The notes below the pieces were generated by a model, which was not told where the DNA came from, did no database searches, and worked only from the letters and a program-made list of their open reading frames with translations. From Sepioteuthis lessoniana (Eukaryota > Mollusca > Cephalopoda > Myopsida > Loliginidae), in the NCBI GenBank assembly GCA_963585895.1, contig OY757939.1:29529731-29593730 (forward strand): a stretch of DNA of 64,000 nucleotides, read 5' to 3'. A program made the position numbers and the translations under genes. The number at the start of each line of letters is the position of its first letter. The stretch's first letter is position 1. Below are positions 8,930 to 19,692 of this stretch, one piece after another.

Positions 8930-11240
8930 AACAAAGTTAAGAAAAATTTTGACTTTCGCTTAAAGTACCTATTTCAACCAAATCACCAAAGTTAATCGGT
9001 AATAAAACTGTTTAATACTTATATGAGTGACCACTTAGTTACTGCATCTTGCTTAAGTTGATAACAAGTACATAATTTTAGATTTTTAATAACTAAGTTT
9101 TCGTAAGTCTAGCTCTGCGACAGTCTACAATTATAAGAAAGACTATAGTAGTTGGGTAATCAGTGAGGATTGAACTCACTATACAATCAAATGTTCTAGC
9201 TTGTTAACAATGATAACTCGATATAAGTACAAGTTACTGTCAAATTACCAGAGTTATGCAGCGATGAGTTTGCTCAGTTCTTAGATGAGTAACAGCTTAG
9301 GAACTGTGGGTATCGTAAACAAACTGGTACCTGTGTTTCGGACGAAAGAAAGCTTAGTAAATAGCAATAAGAATGTACTGATCACTGAAGTTATAAGTCT
9401 GTTATGTACTTAGATGGGTGACCACTTAGAAACAGTAGGTATCATTAGCAAACTGATGTCTGTGTAAAGCTTAGTAAATAACAACAGAAAGTACTTATCA
9501 CTGAAGTTAAACTGCGATGAACTTGTTCAGTCCTTAGATAGATGACCACTTAGTAACAGCTGGTAACGTTGGGAAGCTGATGCATGTGTGACGTAATAAG
9601 TAAAACTTGGAAAATTTTTGGTTCACTGTCAAGTTACGTTGAAAGCACCTGTTTCCGCCCGATCACTCAAGTTAAGCAGCAATGACTGATACTGGATTTA
9701 GATGGTTGAACACTTGGTAACGAAAGGAAGCTAATGCCTGGGAGAAGTACTAAAGAAAAATTAGTCAAATTTTTGACTCGCTATTAGATTATGCTGAAAG
9801 CACCAGTTCCTTCTAGAATACTAAAGTTGAGCAGCGATGAGCCGGTTCAATTTTTAGATGGGTGACCTCTTAGTATCAGCAGGCACTGTAAGCAAACTAA
9901 GACCTGTGTACTAGGTTAAGCAAAAACTTAGTAAATAACAACCAGTATTCTCATTTACGGTCAACTCATACTGGAAGTACGACTTCTCATCATTATCACA
10001 GAAGGTAAGCAGTAATGACCCTTTTCAGTCCTTAGATGGGTGATCACTTAGTAACGTAAGGAAGCTGATTCAGGTAACAGGCAACGTAAGGAAGCTGTAA
10101 CAGGTAACGTAAGGAAGCTGATTCCTGTGTGACGTACTAAGGAAGACTTTGTGGAATTCTGACTTGCTGTCAAGTTATGCTGACAGTATCGGTTCCTGCA
10201 AAAATACTGAAGTTAAGCAGCTATAAGCTTGTTTAGTCTTTAAATGGGTGACCACTTAGTAACACCTGGTACTGTAATCCAACTGGTACTTATGTGTTGG
10301 ACGAAGCAAAATTTTGAATTATGGTCATGTCACACCGACTTTATCTATTCCCACCAGATCACTGAAGGTAACCAACTGTCCAATATTTAGATGCGAGACC
10401 CCTTAGGAACAGTAGGTATCGTAAGCAAACTAAGACTTGTGTACTAGACTAAGCAAAAAATTAGTAAATAACAACCAGTATTCCCATTTACGGTCAACTC
10501 ATGCTGGAAGTACGATTTCTCATCAGTATCACAGAAGGTAAGCAGTAATGGCCCTGTTCAGTTTATAGATTAGTGATCACTTAATAATAGCAGGTAACGT
10601 AAGGAAGCTGATAACTGCGTGTAAGACAAAAGAAAACTAAGTAAAATTTTAACTTATGATCAAATTACGTTGAAAGTACCTATTCCTGCAAGATCAGCGA
10701 AATTAATCATTGATGAGACTGTTCAATACTTAGATGAGTGACCACTAAGCATCAGAAAGGTCTGCGAGCAAACTAATGCCTTTCAGTTTTCTGTTGGCGG
10801 TCACGTGGTATTTGAGAAACTTAGTTATAAATGTTAATATATATATTTCAGATTAAAACATATAAGAACAACTACAAATAATAAGTAAAAATTTACAATT
10901 GTTAAAGCAGTAAATTTTTTACTTACGGTTAGCTTATGCCGTAAGTCCAGGTTCCGCCAGATAACTGCAATTAGGTAGCGACGAGACTGTTCAGTACTTA
11001 GATAGGTGACCAATTAGTAACTGCAGGTCCAGTAAACTAACTGCTACTTATGTCTTAGAATAAGTAATATTTTGAACTACGGTCATGTCTCACCGAAAAA
11101 ATTTATTCCCACCCGTCTACTAAATTTAAGCAACAATGTGACTGTATAATACTTAGGTGAAAGACCATTTAGGAACAGCAGGTAGCATAAGAAAGCTGAA
11201 GCCCATGTACCAAACTAAGGAAGACTAAGTAAACGACAAC
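8930..11240 (+). repeat. Tandem array of about 13 degenerate 5S-rRNA-like units
   Basis: Units recur at anchors near 8987, 9250, 9388, 9502, 9670, 9822, 10000, 10208, 10360, 10530, 10700, 10965 and 11120. The best-kept parts read AAGTTAAGCAGCGATGAGCC and TACTTAGATGGGTGACCACT, then GCAGGTA. Metazoan 5S rRNA has AAGCTAAGCAG and AGTACTTGGATGGGAGACC at the same spacing, and the 5' portion TTTACGGTCAACTCATGCTG matches the TACGGCCATACCACCCTG start. Spacing varies from about 115 to 265 bp. Linkers share CTGTGTACTAGACTAAGC and CTTAGTAAATAACAAC. All units are too diverged to encode working 5S rRNA. Internal control elements may be partly retained. Confidence 0.85.
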
Positions 11241-11600
11241 CTTTATTCTAAGTTAGAAGCCCAGAATCTCTATTTCATCACGACAAATACAAAACTTATC
11301 AATAATGATGATAAAATGAAAACTGACCTGTTCATGATTAGCGTCTGCTGCTGTTGAATCCAAGATGCCCCAAACTGTTCGATCCTGACCAACAGGAAAA
11401 TGGAACCAAAATATCCTGCGTCTTTAGACTTTTGGTCGCTTTTAAAACTACTTTGATTCTCTGTGTGTAGCAGAGGAAAAGCCTGAGCTAATGCTGTCTC
11501 GTTCTTGGATCTTTATATTGTCCACCTCCTACACGTTTTATATTACAAACGTAATGGACATTATTACTCCTCCCTTTTCAGACACTGTGTAGGCGCCAGG
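11241..11600. other. Unassigned sequence after the 5S-like array
   Basis: Mixed-composition sequence with no recognised repeat or gene. It ends at a (GT)n tract. Confidence 0.4.
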
Positions 11601-11607
11601 CTAACAG

Positions 11608-11610
<3 letters not shown>

Positions 11611-11664
<54 letters not shown>
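11611..11664. repeat. (GT)n microsatellite
   Basis: About 54 bp of uninterrupted GT. Open frames across it translate to Cys-Val or Thr-His repeats and are not genes. Confidence 0.95.
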
Positions 11665-11896
11665 CGAGCGTAGGAGGTGGACGGCCCTCTGCACAGAATG
11701 TAACCAATACCATCGTTGATTTTGGTTTGCCAAGAAAACAAATGATAAAAGAAAGAATCAAAGTAGAGGAAAAGAAAAGAAAAAAGCAACTTAGGTATGC
11801 AATATGGGAATCAATATTTCTATATAGAAGGCATCACCTAACTAGAATGCAAGACTACCATTATCTCCTACTATATAAAATACACGATCTAAATCA

Positions 11897-11897
<1 letters not shown>

Positions 11898-11939
<42 letters not shown>

Positions 11940-12019
11940 TATTACTTTCTTTGTATAATTTTCTTCCTCGCTGCTTATAATCTTTAAACTCTTCTCTTTC
12001 TAAATCTCCCCCCTCCCTC

Positions 12020-12069
<50 letters not shown>

Positions 12070-12815
12070 AATATTTGAATATTTCTGTCTTTGTATATTT
12101 TTCTCTCTCGCTGCTTATTATGTCTAAAATATCCTCTCTCCAAGTCTTTCTTTTTCCCTTTCTTTATTTTCTCTTATTTTTCCTTATGTCTATCTTCTCT
12201 CTCTCTCTCTCTCTCTCTCCCCCCTCTCTCTCTCAATATTTCTTTCTTTCTCTCATTTTCTTTTTCACTGCTTATTAGTCACTTCTCTCTGAACCTTTCT
12301 TATATTTTTTCCACTTACTTTATATTTTCTTTGTCTCTCACCTCACTCTCTTTCTCTCCCATTCTTTATTTTTAAAGATCTCCCTGTCTTTCCTCCTTTA
12401 TCTTTCATTTTCTTTATATTCTCTTATCTGTCTTTCTTTACCCCCACCTCACTCCCCCGACTCTCTCCCTTACCCTTTCTCTCTTTCTCTCAGCCCTTTT
12501 GTCTTTCCTCTATTAATTTTAAATCTCTTCTCTCAAAATTTTCTTTCTTTTTTCTTCTTTATATTCTCCCCTTGACTTTATTTTTCTCACTACCTATCTA
12601 AGTCTTTCCATTTTTTCTTCGTTTCATTTTCTTCAAATTCTTTCTATTATTTATCTATTGCTTTGTACCTTTTTCTCATTTCCTCTTTTCCTTCCTGCTA
12701 TTTTCCTATCTTCACTTCATCTCTTATTTTCGTTTTTCTTTCAATACCTTCATTTCCTTTATTTTCTTTCTTCCGTCTTCGGATGTCCTTTGTCTACTTT
12801 AATTTGTTCTTTCTT
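11898..12815. repeat. Long pyrimidine tract with (CT)n runs
   Basis: Almost pure C/T for about 900 bp on the plus strand. Clear (CT)n runs are near 11900-11935, 12023-12067 and 12198-12235, with TTTCT and TTTTC variants elsewhere. Polypurine/polypyrimidine DNA of this kind can adopt triplex forms. Confidence 0.9.
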
Positions 12816-12819
<4 letters not shown>

Positions 12820-12860
<41 letters not shown>

Positions 12861-12890
12861 TAATATACAAGCATAATATACATAATTTCT

Positions 12891-12934
<44 letters not shown>

Positions 12935-13026
12935 TTTGTCATTTTGTTTGGACACAGTTAAATGGTAAGTTGACTGGTTTGGTTTTATAGTATGTCAACC
13001 CTTGTGGGTTATTTTAGGACAAATAA

Positions 13027-13063
<37 letters not shown>
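12820..13063. repeat. Three (TA)n tracts around a repeat F and hairpin fragment
   Basis: TA runs lie at about 12820-12858, 12895-12931 and 13030-13063. Between the last two are AGTTAAATGG and a decayed hairpin (TATGTCAACCCTTGTGGGTT). Confidence 0.85.
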
Positions 13064-13066
<3 letters not shown>

Positions 13067-13240
13067 AAATGGAGAAATGGTAGATTTTGGTAAATCTAAC
13101 AAGATGATAAAAGTGGAAAAATGGATAAACAAAACTCAACTGGTTTGGTAGAAATATTTTCGTTCATCCTTGAATAAAGAACGAAATATTATTGTTAAAC
13201 CCGTTGTAAGTGTTTTGTTTATCCACTTTTCCACTTATAT
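13058..13240. repeat. Palindromic element related to 1437-1803
   Basis: The arms share ATAAGTGGAAAAGTGGATAA-type ends. The core GAAATATTTTCGTTC faces GAACGAAATATT. It also keeps TGGTAGATTTTGGTAAATCT, which flanks the first element at 1815-1845. Confidence 0.75.
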
Positions 13241-13244
13241 ATAT

Positions 13245-13415
13245 ATATATATATATAAATTGTTCGAAATTATACATTATGATATGTATATTATTAATAT
13301 ATGTATTGTTAGAAAGAAAGAAATTAGAAAAGTGAAAAAGCAACTAAGGAAGTGAAAGTAATGAGGGAAAAAAGAAAATACGATAAAGAATAAATTAAGA
13401 AAATGTGGGGAATGA
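13245..13415. other. AT-rich spacer
   Basis: Purine-rich, with GAAAG-type runs and no recognised feature. Confidence 0.4.
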
Positions 13416-13424
13416 TAGTCATTC

Positions 13425-13595
13425 TTGTTACTATTCAACTCATAGTTGGGAAGGATAACGGGGTTCATACTTTTCCTAAAGAGTATTATTCCAAAAGTAA
13501 ATGTAATAGCTCGACTGGAGTTCGAACTCGCTTACCACGATGTCACTGTAAAGCACGTTAGCCACAACGCAAAGTGGACTCCCGCCCTCTGAATG
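13425..13595 (-). repeat. SINE A, inverted, lacking the hairpin tail
   Basis: The inverted body (CAACTCATAGTTGGGAAGG) leads to GACTGGAGTTCGAACTCGC and the inverted A-box region (GTTAGCCACAACGCAAAG). Confidence 0.75.
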
Positions 13596-13810
13596 TGTTT
13601 GTTATACGATATATTAAAAAAAAAAGAAACGTGAAAAATAAGCAAGTCGCATTGAAACTGTCATGAAGAATTAAGTAAATATTTATTCATTTTAGAGGTT
13701 ATCCTGCTACGCTGTCTTGTATTGGAGTACTTTTCTGATTTATGAAAGTCCATTTTTAAAATCATTTGTTTTTCCATTATATATATATGTCTCACCTCAT
13801 GTATATATAT

Positions 13811-14607
13811 TGTCACGTGATATCCCACGGAGACGATAGAAATAAGATTAATACTATCCTCCCGTTGGAATGAACAGTGGCAACCCGTCAAAAAAGTGAC
13901 CGCTAAGAAAGAATGTAGGTCACAGAGGGGATATCAACAGGTGTTGGTACTTAGTAACCTCAGGTCACCGGACACCGGAAGGGGAGGAAGGTAGAAGCCA
14001 AGTGATTGGCTGGGACCCCAAAACGGAAGTGGGGACTCCTTCCCCTCAGCGGAAATAAATAATAAGAAAGTTAGTTATTGGAAAGGGCTCGTGGCAGACA
14101 GATCCATAGCCATTTACTCCGGGTAGAAGACAAAAGAATATCTGAGACACGAGGGACCCAAGTTCTTCAAGCCAGTATTAAAAATAGCATAAAGTCTATT
14201 AGCCCGTGAAAGAAGAAAGATTCTCCAGTGGAACCCCGTCGAAAAATAAGATAAGTAACTTTGGGGGGCTATTTCTCCTTTATACCCAAACTTTATATAC
14301 CACTCTCTCTCTCTCTCTCTCAATTTGAAGGAAAACGAAAGAACAGAAAAGAAAGACACTTATGTCCATGGACTGTTCAATTCATTATACATATTTGACA
14401 CTTTGAAAGTTTATCTCTTTGTATAGTAAAGGATTCCTGTATTTTTATGTTACCACGTGGTCTAAGTTGTTCTTGGCAGTTCTGCTACGAATTTGTTACC
14501 TCATGCTTCCTTTTCAGCTTTTATTCGCCTTATGTTATCTTGCTTAAAATTGTCCTATAAATTCCTCTAAAATATCACACGGGAAACCGGAGTTGCCGAC
14601 TACTACA
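13811..14607. repeat. Possible solo LTR
   Basis: It begins TGTCACGTGATATCC after a (TA)n tract and could end at GACTACTACA (14607). The flanking ATAT on both sides would be a 4-bp target duplication, but that is weak evidence in TA-rich DNA. An AATAAATAA is near 14055. An alternative end is ATATCACA at 14572-14579. No paired LTR or internal coding sequence is in view. Confidence 0.35.
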
Positions 14608-14890
14608 ATATAAAATTATTACTACTAAAACTTATAGGTCCATATCTTCTGTTGTCTAGGGAATGAAGAAAGCGACCTGGTGGGTGTGTGGATAGTGTGA
14701 AATTTGGAATCCCTTGCCAGCAGCGGTCAGTCTGGCCCTAAATTAATCCCTCACGTAATATGCTCGGTCTTATATGCCTGAGAGAAAAACTCTGAATGAG
14801 GACTTATTCTATAGGGGATCAAGTGCCAACCTGCCCCGTCTTCACATGTGCGAAAATAAAGTCCCGTTTTGGGATTTTTAGTCGATTTGC
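14608..14890. other. Unassigned sequence
   Basis: No recognised repeat or gene. Confidence 0.4.
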
Positions 14891-14909
14891 CGTCACAATA
14901 TATATATAT

Positions 14910-15061
14910 GAGGGTCGTTTAAAAGTTCTTAGACTCACCCAGAAAAAAGAGCCATAGGAGAACATTTTTAACCGAGATCTTGGGGATGAGTAAGCTGTCT
15001 GCAATCTTGTTTCCAAGAATCCTGAGGCCAGAACAGGAAATTAAAAGGCTTAACATTTCCA

Positions 15062-15062
<1 letters not shown>
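14910..15062 (+). mobile_element. Mariner-like terminal fragment
   Basis: It starts GAGGGTCGTTTAAAAGTTCT, a typical mariner-type terminal inverted repeat, after a (TA)n tract. The other end is lost into a (CA)n tract. No transposase coding was recognised. Confidence 0.5.
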
Positions 15063-15154
<92 letters not shown>

Positions 15155-15155
15155 A
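15063..15155. repeat. (CA)n(TA)n(TG)n compound microsatellite
   Basis: The CA run followed by TATATATATG and then TG makes a near-palindromic tract. Confidence 0.95.
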
Positions 15156-15157
15156 GT

Positions 15158-15435
15158 ATTGTCATCCACAGACAGACTGTTTCGTGGTAACTCTTTAATG
15201 TGGCTAGACATGCGAGATGCTTCAAGCTGGAATCGAAACTCGGCAGATTTTATGTCTGTCGGATATTTTACCCATCAGTTATCGTCACATCAGCGTAAGC
15301 GAAGGAATTTTTAATTCACGAATACGCTATCGGCTGCAGGAGTGCTTAATTCATGAGAAGAGCTTTGCCTTTATGCGTATGTAGCAGCCAGCAATTCTTC
15401 ACTCGAGTGCTCAATCCACAGGGGAAGGGAACGCA
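15158..15435 (-). repeat. Second hammerhead-bearing repeat copy, ribozyme core mutated
   Basis: On the minus strand, stem I (CCACA/TGTGG), GAAA and the GTC triplet are kept, but the CTGATGA box has become TTAAAGA (about 15194-15200). Catalysis should be abolished. The region then continues with GAATCGAAACTCGG and a segment (AGAGCTTTGCC, GAGTGCTCAA) shared with 45660-45755. Confidence 0.6.
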
Positions 15436-15454
15436 CACATACACACACACACAC

Positions 15455-15650
15455 ACACATACGCGCACACACACACACATATATATATAAACAGGATTTG
15501 GTATTATCAAAGGTTGATATACCATTAAACCAAATGACATAAACTAACCTTACCTTTTAAAATAAACTTTTTAAAAACTTTCTTTTTTAGATAATCTATT
15601 TATTGGGATTATTTCATGAGTTTTTGGTTTTGAGTGAGAGTCATGATAAA
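15455..15650. repeat. (CA)n-rich tract and decayed 3' hairpin
   Basis: A CA tract with TACGCG interruptions is followed by GGTTGATATACCATTAAACC, a remnant of the shared tail. The rest was not recognised. Confidence 0.6.
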
Positions 15651-15654
15651 AAGG

Positions 15655-16215
15655 AGACGACTCCATACTAAATGGCGGCTCTCTGAAACTAGTAGGTAAG
15701 TTCACCTACCTCATCTCATCAGTGTCTCATCTACTGAAGATGACATCAGTAAGCGACTAGCAAAGGCATGGACAGCTATAGATAGGTTATTAATCATATA
15801 GAAGTCAGATTAAACCGATAAAATAAAACGCAACTTTTTTCTAAGCAGCGGTCGTGTTAAGTCGTGTTAATGGATGCACCACATAGACGTATATAGAAAA
15901 GGCTAGTCGGGAATTGCACAAGAATGCTGCGGGCTATACTGAACAAATTCTGGAAACAGCATCCTACAAAACAACAGCTGCACGGCCACCTACCTCCTAT
16001 CTATAAAATCATCCAAATAAGACTGACAAGACATGCAGGAAAAGCAAGGACGAACACATAAGCGAAGTTCTCCTTTGAGCATCTTCAGTCAGACGTGCAA
16101 ATGATGGCAAACCAACAAGAACTTATCTACAACACTTCTGTACGGATAGAAGATGTAGTCTAGAATACCTGCTGAAAGTGATGGATATGAGAGAAGAATA
16201 GAGAAAGAGAGAGAG
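15655..16215 (+). pseudogene. LINE reverse transcriptase C-terminal fragment, family 2
   Basis: Broken frames correspond to the block after the reverse transcriptase core: a TYLISSVSSTEDDIS segment, then KAWTAIDRL, and further on RMLRAILNKFWKQ, HPTKQQLHGHLPP and KIIQIRLTRHAGK. The same segments are at 23894-24480. I recognise this as the ORF2 C-terminal part of a non-LTR retrotransposon of a type often annotated as jockey- or RTE-like. There are several frameshifts, and the 5' end is truncated before the catalytic YxDD motif. A (GA)n run marks the 3' side. Confidence 0.7.
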
Positions 16216-16425
16216 AGAGAGAGTCATAGAAATCCGTGCTAGCAACACAACATCATGATGATTTCATCAGTGAGTAGCGAAAAAGGATTCTACGTATTCT
16301 TAAAAGATGAAAGAATTGGAAATATAGTGGACAAAGCGGCTCAACTAGTCAGACGTTTTCTTTGTGTTTAAAACTGTTTCTGTTGTGTATTTAGATTATA
16401 TTCAAATTCCTGTATCCATGGGAAC
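16216..16425. other. Unassigned sequence
   Basis: It follows the LINE fragment. No recognised feature. Confidence 0.4.
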
Positions 16426-16429
16426 TCCA

Positions 16430-16695
16430 CACGAGCAGGGTATAACACAAGGTCAATTTTAAACCGGAATATCGTTGGTCTGAATTCAGAATTTTCATTC
16501 TCCTTGACTGGTTGCCATACCAAAGTTAAAGACCCAAGTCTGCCCTACAATTTAACCATAACTGGAGGGGAAATAGTTAAATTCATAGATTTTCCAAGTT
16601 TATTAACGCTATGTAAAATGCAAGCAACCTAGTCCAGGGTTAGCCTTGTCCGATTCCCACGACGTTAGCTGTTACTGCACAAGAGCCTTGAACTT
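16430..16695 (-). repeat. SINE B, inverted
   Basis: It opens with the inverted tail (CACGAGCAGGGTATAACACA) and ends with the inverted head around GTTAGCTGTTACTGCACAAG. The middle keeps TAAAGACCCAAGTCTGCCC. Confidence 0.75.
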
Positions 16696-16739
16696 ATTGA
16701 AATATCAAATGACTAAAAAAATGGGCTGTTTAAAAAGTT

Positions 16740-16960
16740 AATTTGGTTTAGTTTGGTTTGATGGCATATCAAGCATTATAGATTATTTAATGCCAAATCC
16801 AGGATATTTATATATATTAGATATATGATTTGTAAACATAAGTCTACAAAGTTAAATATTACTATGTATCACAAACAATTCAATTAAATATCAGTTATTT
16901 TTTTAAACAGTCAGATGATCAAACAGCTCTATTTCTAACAACTCAATTTAGCATAAGTTA
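16740..16960. repeat. Shared 3' hairpin and repeat F units
   Basis: GATGGCATATCAAGC and GATTATTTAATGCC form a decayed hairpin. The following units read AAACAGTCAGATGATC and CAACTCAATTTAGCATAAGT. Confidence 0.6.
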
Positions 16961-16961
16961 T

Positions 16962-17150
16962 TTGTTAGGACTCTTTCAGGTATTACCACTCAGAATGGAC
17001 CTGGGAACGATGGCAATGAAGGGGTACTCCGCATCCCCAAAGCTCCTGTATTACAGGAGCCTCACCTTCATATTGTTTAATGTCATATCAGGTCACTCAC
17101 TGGGGAAAGTCTTACCTCTCTGTGGGTTCTCCTCCTCCTTCTTTTCTTGA
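16962..17150 (-). repeat. Repeat D, inverted
   Basis: It has TACCACTCAGAATGGACC, AAAGCTCCTGTATTACAGG and GTCTTACCTCTCTGTGGG in inverted D order. Confidence 0.7.
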
Positions 17151-17254
17151 CTCATATAATCTGTGTATGTCATCTTTCGGATGTTAGACCTTACTCTTCG
17201 TCATGGGTTTTCTGGTTCTCTGGTCTATTTGTTAAAGTTCTTCCCTTGTCCATT

Positions 17255-17257
17255 TCA

Positions 17258-17302
<45 letters not shown>
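17255..17302. repeat. (ATT)n microsatellite
   Basis: About 45 bp of ATT. Confidence 0.95.
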
Positions 17303-17560
17303 TAATTGGTGACTGTTTACTGAAGCCTGACTGACAGCAAGTTTCCTCGGGTCTCCAGGAATCTTAGTATCCAATCTGATTTTAAAGGTGTTGTCTTCAG
17401 GATAGTCTCGATTCTTCCTCTAATCCCCAGTCCTTCCCCAATCTTTGGAGATCGCTCCAAAGGCAACAACTGCAATTGGTGTCACCGTCAACTTCATATT
17501 TCACAGCTTTTTCTGTTCTCTGGAGAAGGTCTAAGTATCTGTCTATCTTTTCGATTTTCT
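17303..17560 (-). pseudogene. LINE ORF2 C-terminal fragment, family 1
   Basis: The reverse strand gives MKLTVTPIAVVAFGAISK and, in another frame, TTPLKSDWILRFLETRGN followed by LLSVRLQ and a stop. These match the order of motifs at 3250-3445 and 3935-4165. At least one frameshift separates the two blocks. Only the last part of the ORF is present. Confidence 0.65.
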
Positions 17561-17860
17561 TTTATTCAATGCAGAGACGCAGCCAACTGGGCTCTAAAAA
17601 TTCAGTGAATGTATAATGGAATTCACATACTTAAAGAATGTTCACTTTGGTTTTTTTTTGTTTTTTGTTTTTTTTTTTTCATTTAGCAATAAATGGATTT
17701 GTAAAGCGCCCGTAGTGCAACGTTTATTATCGTAGAAAGTGGATTTGGTTGAACAAGAATGTTTGGATTTCACATAGTATTAATATAATAATGAATCTAA
17801 CAATTCTCCCTCCAATTATGGGTAGATAGTAAGGGAAAACTTTCTGATTTCATAAAAATA
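17561..17860. other. Unassigned sequence with a poly-T run
   Basis: A T-rich run is at about 17650-17680. No gene. Confidence 0.4.
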
Positions 17861-17867
17861 TATCTTG

Positions 17868-18075
17868 TAAGTTGTTGGGTGACCCGAAGGCTCCCCTTTT
17901 AATAGCTACTACACTGAGGTGTAGAGAAGAGCACTACAGCTTTCCTTTGATCCATACCTTACAATGCTAATATTAAGCAAAGAGGCGTCAAGTACCATTT
18001 TTTGAGTCTTTGGTATGACTCAACCTGGGATTGAACCACGGTCTACCGGTGAACATAATGCCAATAAGCCCATAT
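17868..18075 (-). repeat. SINE C, inverted
   Basis: Inverted order is kept: GACCCGAAGGCTCCC, CTACTACACTGAGGTGTAG, AAGTACCATTTTTTGAGTC, then the inverted B-box region GGGATTGAACCACGGTC. Confidence 0.85.
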
Positions 18076-18144
18076 ACCTTAATATAGGTTTATATGAGAA
18101 CATAAAAAAACTCAAATGTTAAATACCGATTTTTATGTATCCCC

Positions 18145-18390
18145 CACACACAGACAGGATCTGGCACAAGGCCAATTGTTAAGCGGAGCACTATTGGTTT
18201 GAATTCAGCCTTCCTGCTCCTATATTGGTTGCCGAAACAAGGTTAAAGAATCTAATTTCTCCCACTATTTGCCCCAGGGCAGTGGTACGAAGTGAAACGC
18301 AAACGGCCTCTTCTGGGGTTTGAACTTATATCGCCAATTCCATTTCTTATGACGATAAATGTTGCGCTCAGTACGCAGCCTATATAAAGG
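18145..18390 (-). repeat. SINE B, inverted
   Basis: It runs from CACACAGACAGGATCTGGCA to the inverted head (TTATGACGATAAATGTTGCG). Confidence 0.75.
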
Positions 18391-18394
18391 CATA

Positions 18395-18640
18395 TACAGG
18401 AGGCGTTCGTTGTGTAATGGTTACCGTCGTCGGAAATGGACCCGAGTTCAAACCTGGATAAGGCTGTTTACATTTCCCATGGCGTTTCTACCCTTGGGAA
18501 AAGTATGAATCTAACTAATCTCCCTCCAGTTATGGTAGACTGGACGCTTTAATTTATATGGCAACCGGTCTAGGAGAAGGAAAATTCTTAACTCAAACCT
18601 AATAAACCTCACGTGTTGCATCCTGCGGGAGGGGTTGGTA
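18395..18640 (+). repeat. SINE B
   Basis: It has the head GTTGTGTAATGGTTACCGTC with GAGTTCAAACC, the body CTAATCTCCCTCCAGTTATG, and the tail GTGTTGCATCCTGCGGGAGG. It forms an inverted pair with the preceding copy. Confidence 0.85.
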
Positions 18641-18689
18641 GACACACAAACATACAAACATATATATACATATATATACGCATGGGAGA

Positions 18690-18900
18690 GTGTATGTGTG
18701 TGTGTTATAGCATTAAAGAATTTTTCTTCTCCCTGAATGGTTGCTTTATCCAGGCTTCAGAACTTAGTTTAGTCTTCTCCTTACCCATAGTTGGAGGAGA
18801 GAAGGCATTAATGAGAAGTGAATTAATGCAAACTGCTTCTTTCAGAATTTGAACTCAGGTCACCAATTCCATTTCTAACAACGATATCTATTATGCCAAA
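18690..18900 (-). repeat. SINE B, inverted, partial
   Basis: TTCTCCCTGAATGGTTGCTT, GAACTCAGGTCACC and AACGATATCTATTATGCC give the inverted body and head. The tail is missing. Confidence 0.65.
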
Positions 18901-19275
18901 TGCGTTTCTATCTATTGGACGTGCGTGATTATGTGTCTGTGCGTGTATTTCTGTGGTTGACTTCTCCACTGATCATCTAGACCATGCAGAGTACAGGATG
19001 CAGCAGAATTACTTTCCACAATTTAAACTGTCACCTTAATAGTACACGTAAACTTAGATAAGTGGCAATCTAATGCCTTATCATTTTTTCTCATATATAA
19101 TCAGTTGATCAGTTACGATCATAAGTTAGACTGGCCATGTTTTTAAAGGCTGACAAAAAGACCAAGAATCAAGTCAGATAGTATTTCTGACACTTTTTGG
19201 CGAATAGAATCCCTTTTACTCTGCCAGCTGGTTTTTATTTAATGGATGAACTTGTGGTTATGAAATTTTCAATAT
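18901..19275. other. Unassigned sequence
   Basis: No recognised feature. Confidence 0.4.
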
Positions 19276-19279
19276 ATAA

Positions 19280-19545
19280 GCAAACACATACAAACACGCA
19301 GATACGCACGGGGCACATAGGCAAACACGTACATACACACACAAACATCCACTTGCAAGCGCAAACACTCATGTACACACGCACACATACGCAAACACAC
19401 GCACACATACGCAAACACACGCACACATACGCAAACACACGCAAACAAGCACATACGCGATTCCTTCACATATGCGAACACGTACACATGCACACATGCA
19501 CGCACGCGCATTCAAACAAGCATAAATACATAAACGTACGCACAC
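19280..19545. repeat. CA-rich minisatellite
   Basis: A unit of about 20 bp, ACGCACACATACGCAAACAC, repeats cleanly at 19378-19445 and more loosely on each side. Open frames across it are chance. Confidence 0.85.
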
Positions 19546-19584
19546 AGTGAAGGGTACTCACATACATGGGCGAAAACTGAAGGG

Positions 19585-19690
19585 AGTCTCTATGATGCAG
19601 CAGCTAACTTGCTGGACTGCGCTATCGTAGTAAACGAATTCGAATTCAAGTAACGCTATTACGTTCTCTTTTGGGGAAGGTATGAACGTA
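19585..19690 (+). repeat. SINE A, 5' part
   Basis: GCTAACTTGCTGGACTGCGC, then GAATTCGAATTCAAG and TTACGTTCTCTTTTGGGG. It is truncated where an inverted SINE C begins. Confidence 0.65.
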
Positions 19691-19692
19691 TA

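Noticed and set aside
8930..11240. A functional 5S rRNA gene cluster
   Set aside because: Units differ strongly from each other and from the metazoan 5S consensus, and spacing is irregular, unlike a homogenised gene array.
11505..11987. Open frame of 160 codons
   Set aside because: It crosses (GT)n and (CT)n tracts and encodes Cys-Val and Ser-Leu runs; simple repeats keep frames open by chance.
19197..19550. Open frame of 117 codons rich in His and Thr
   Set aside because: It is produced by the CA-rich minisatellite at 19280-19545.
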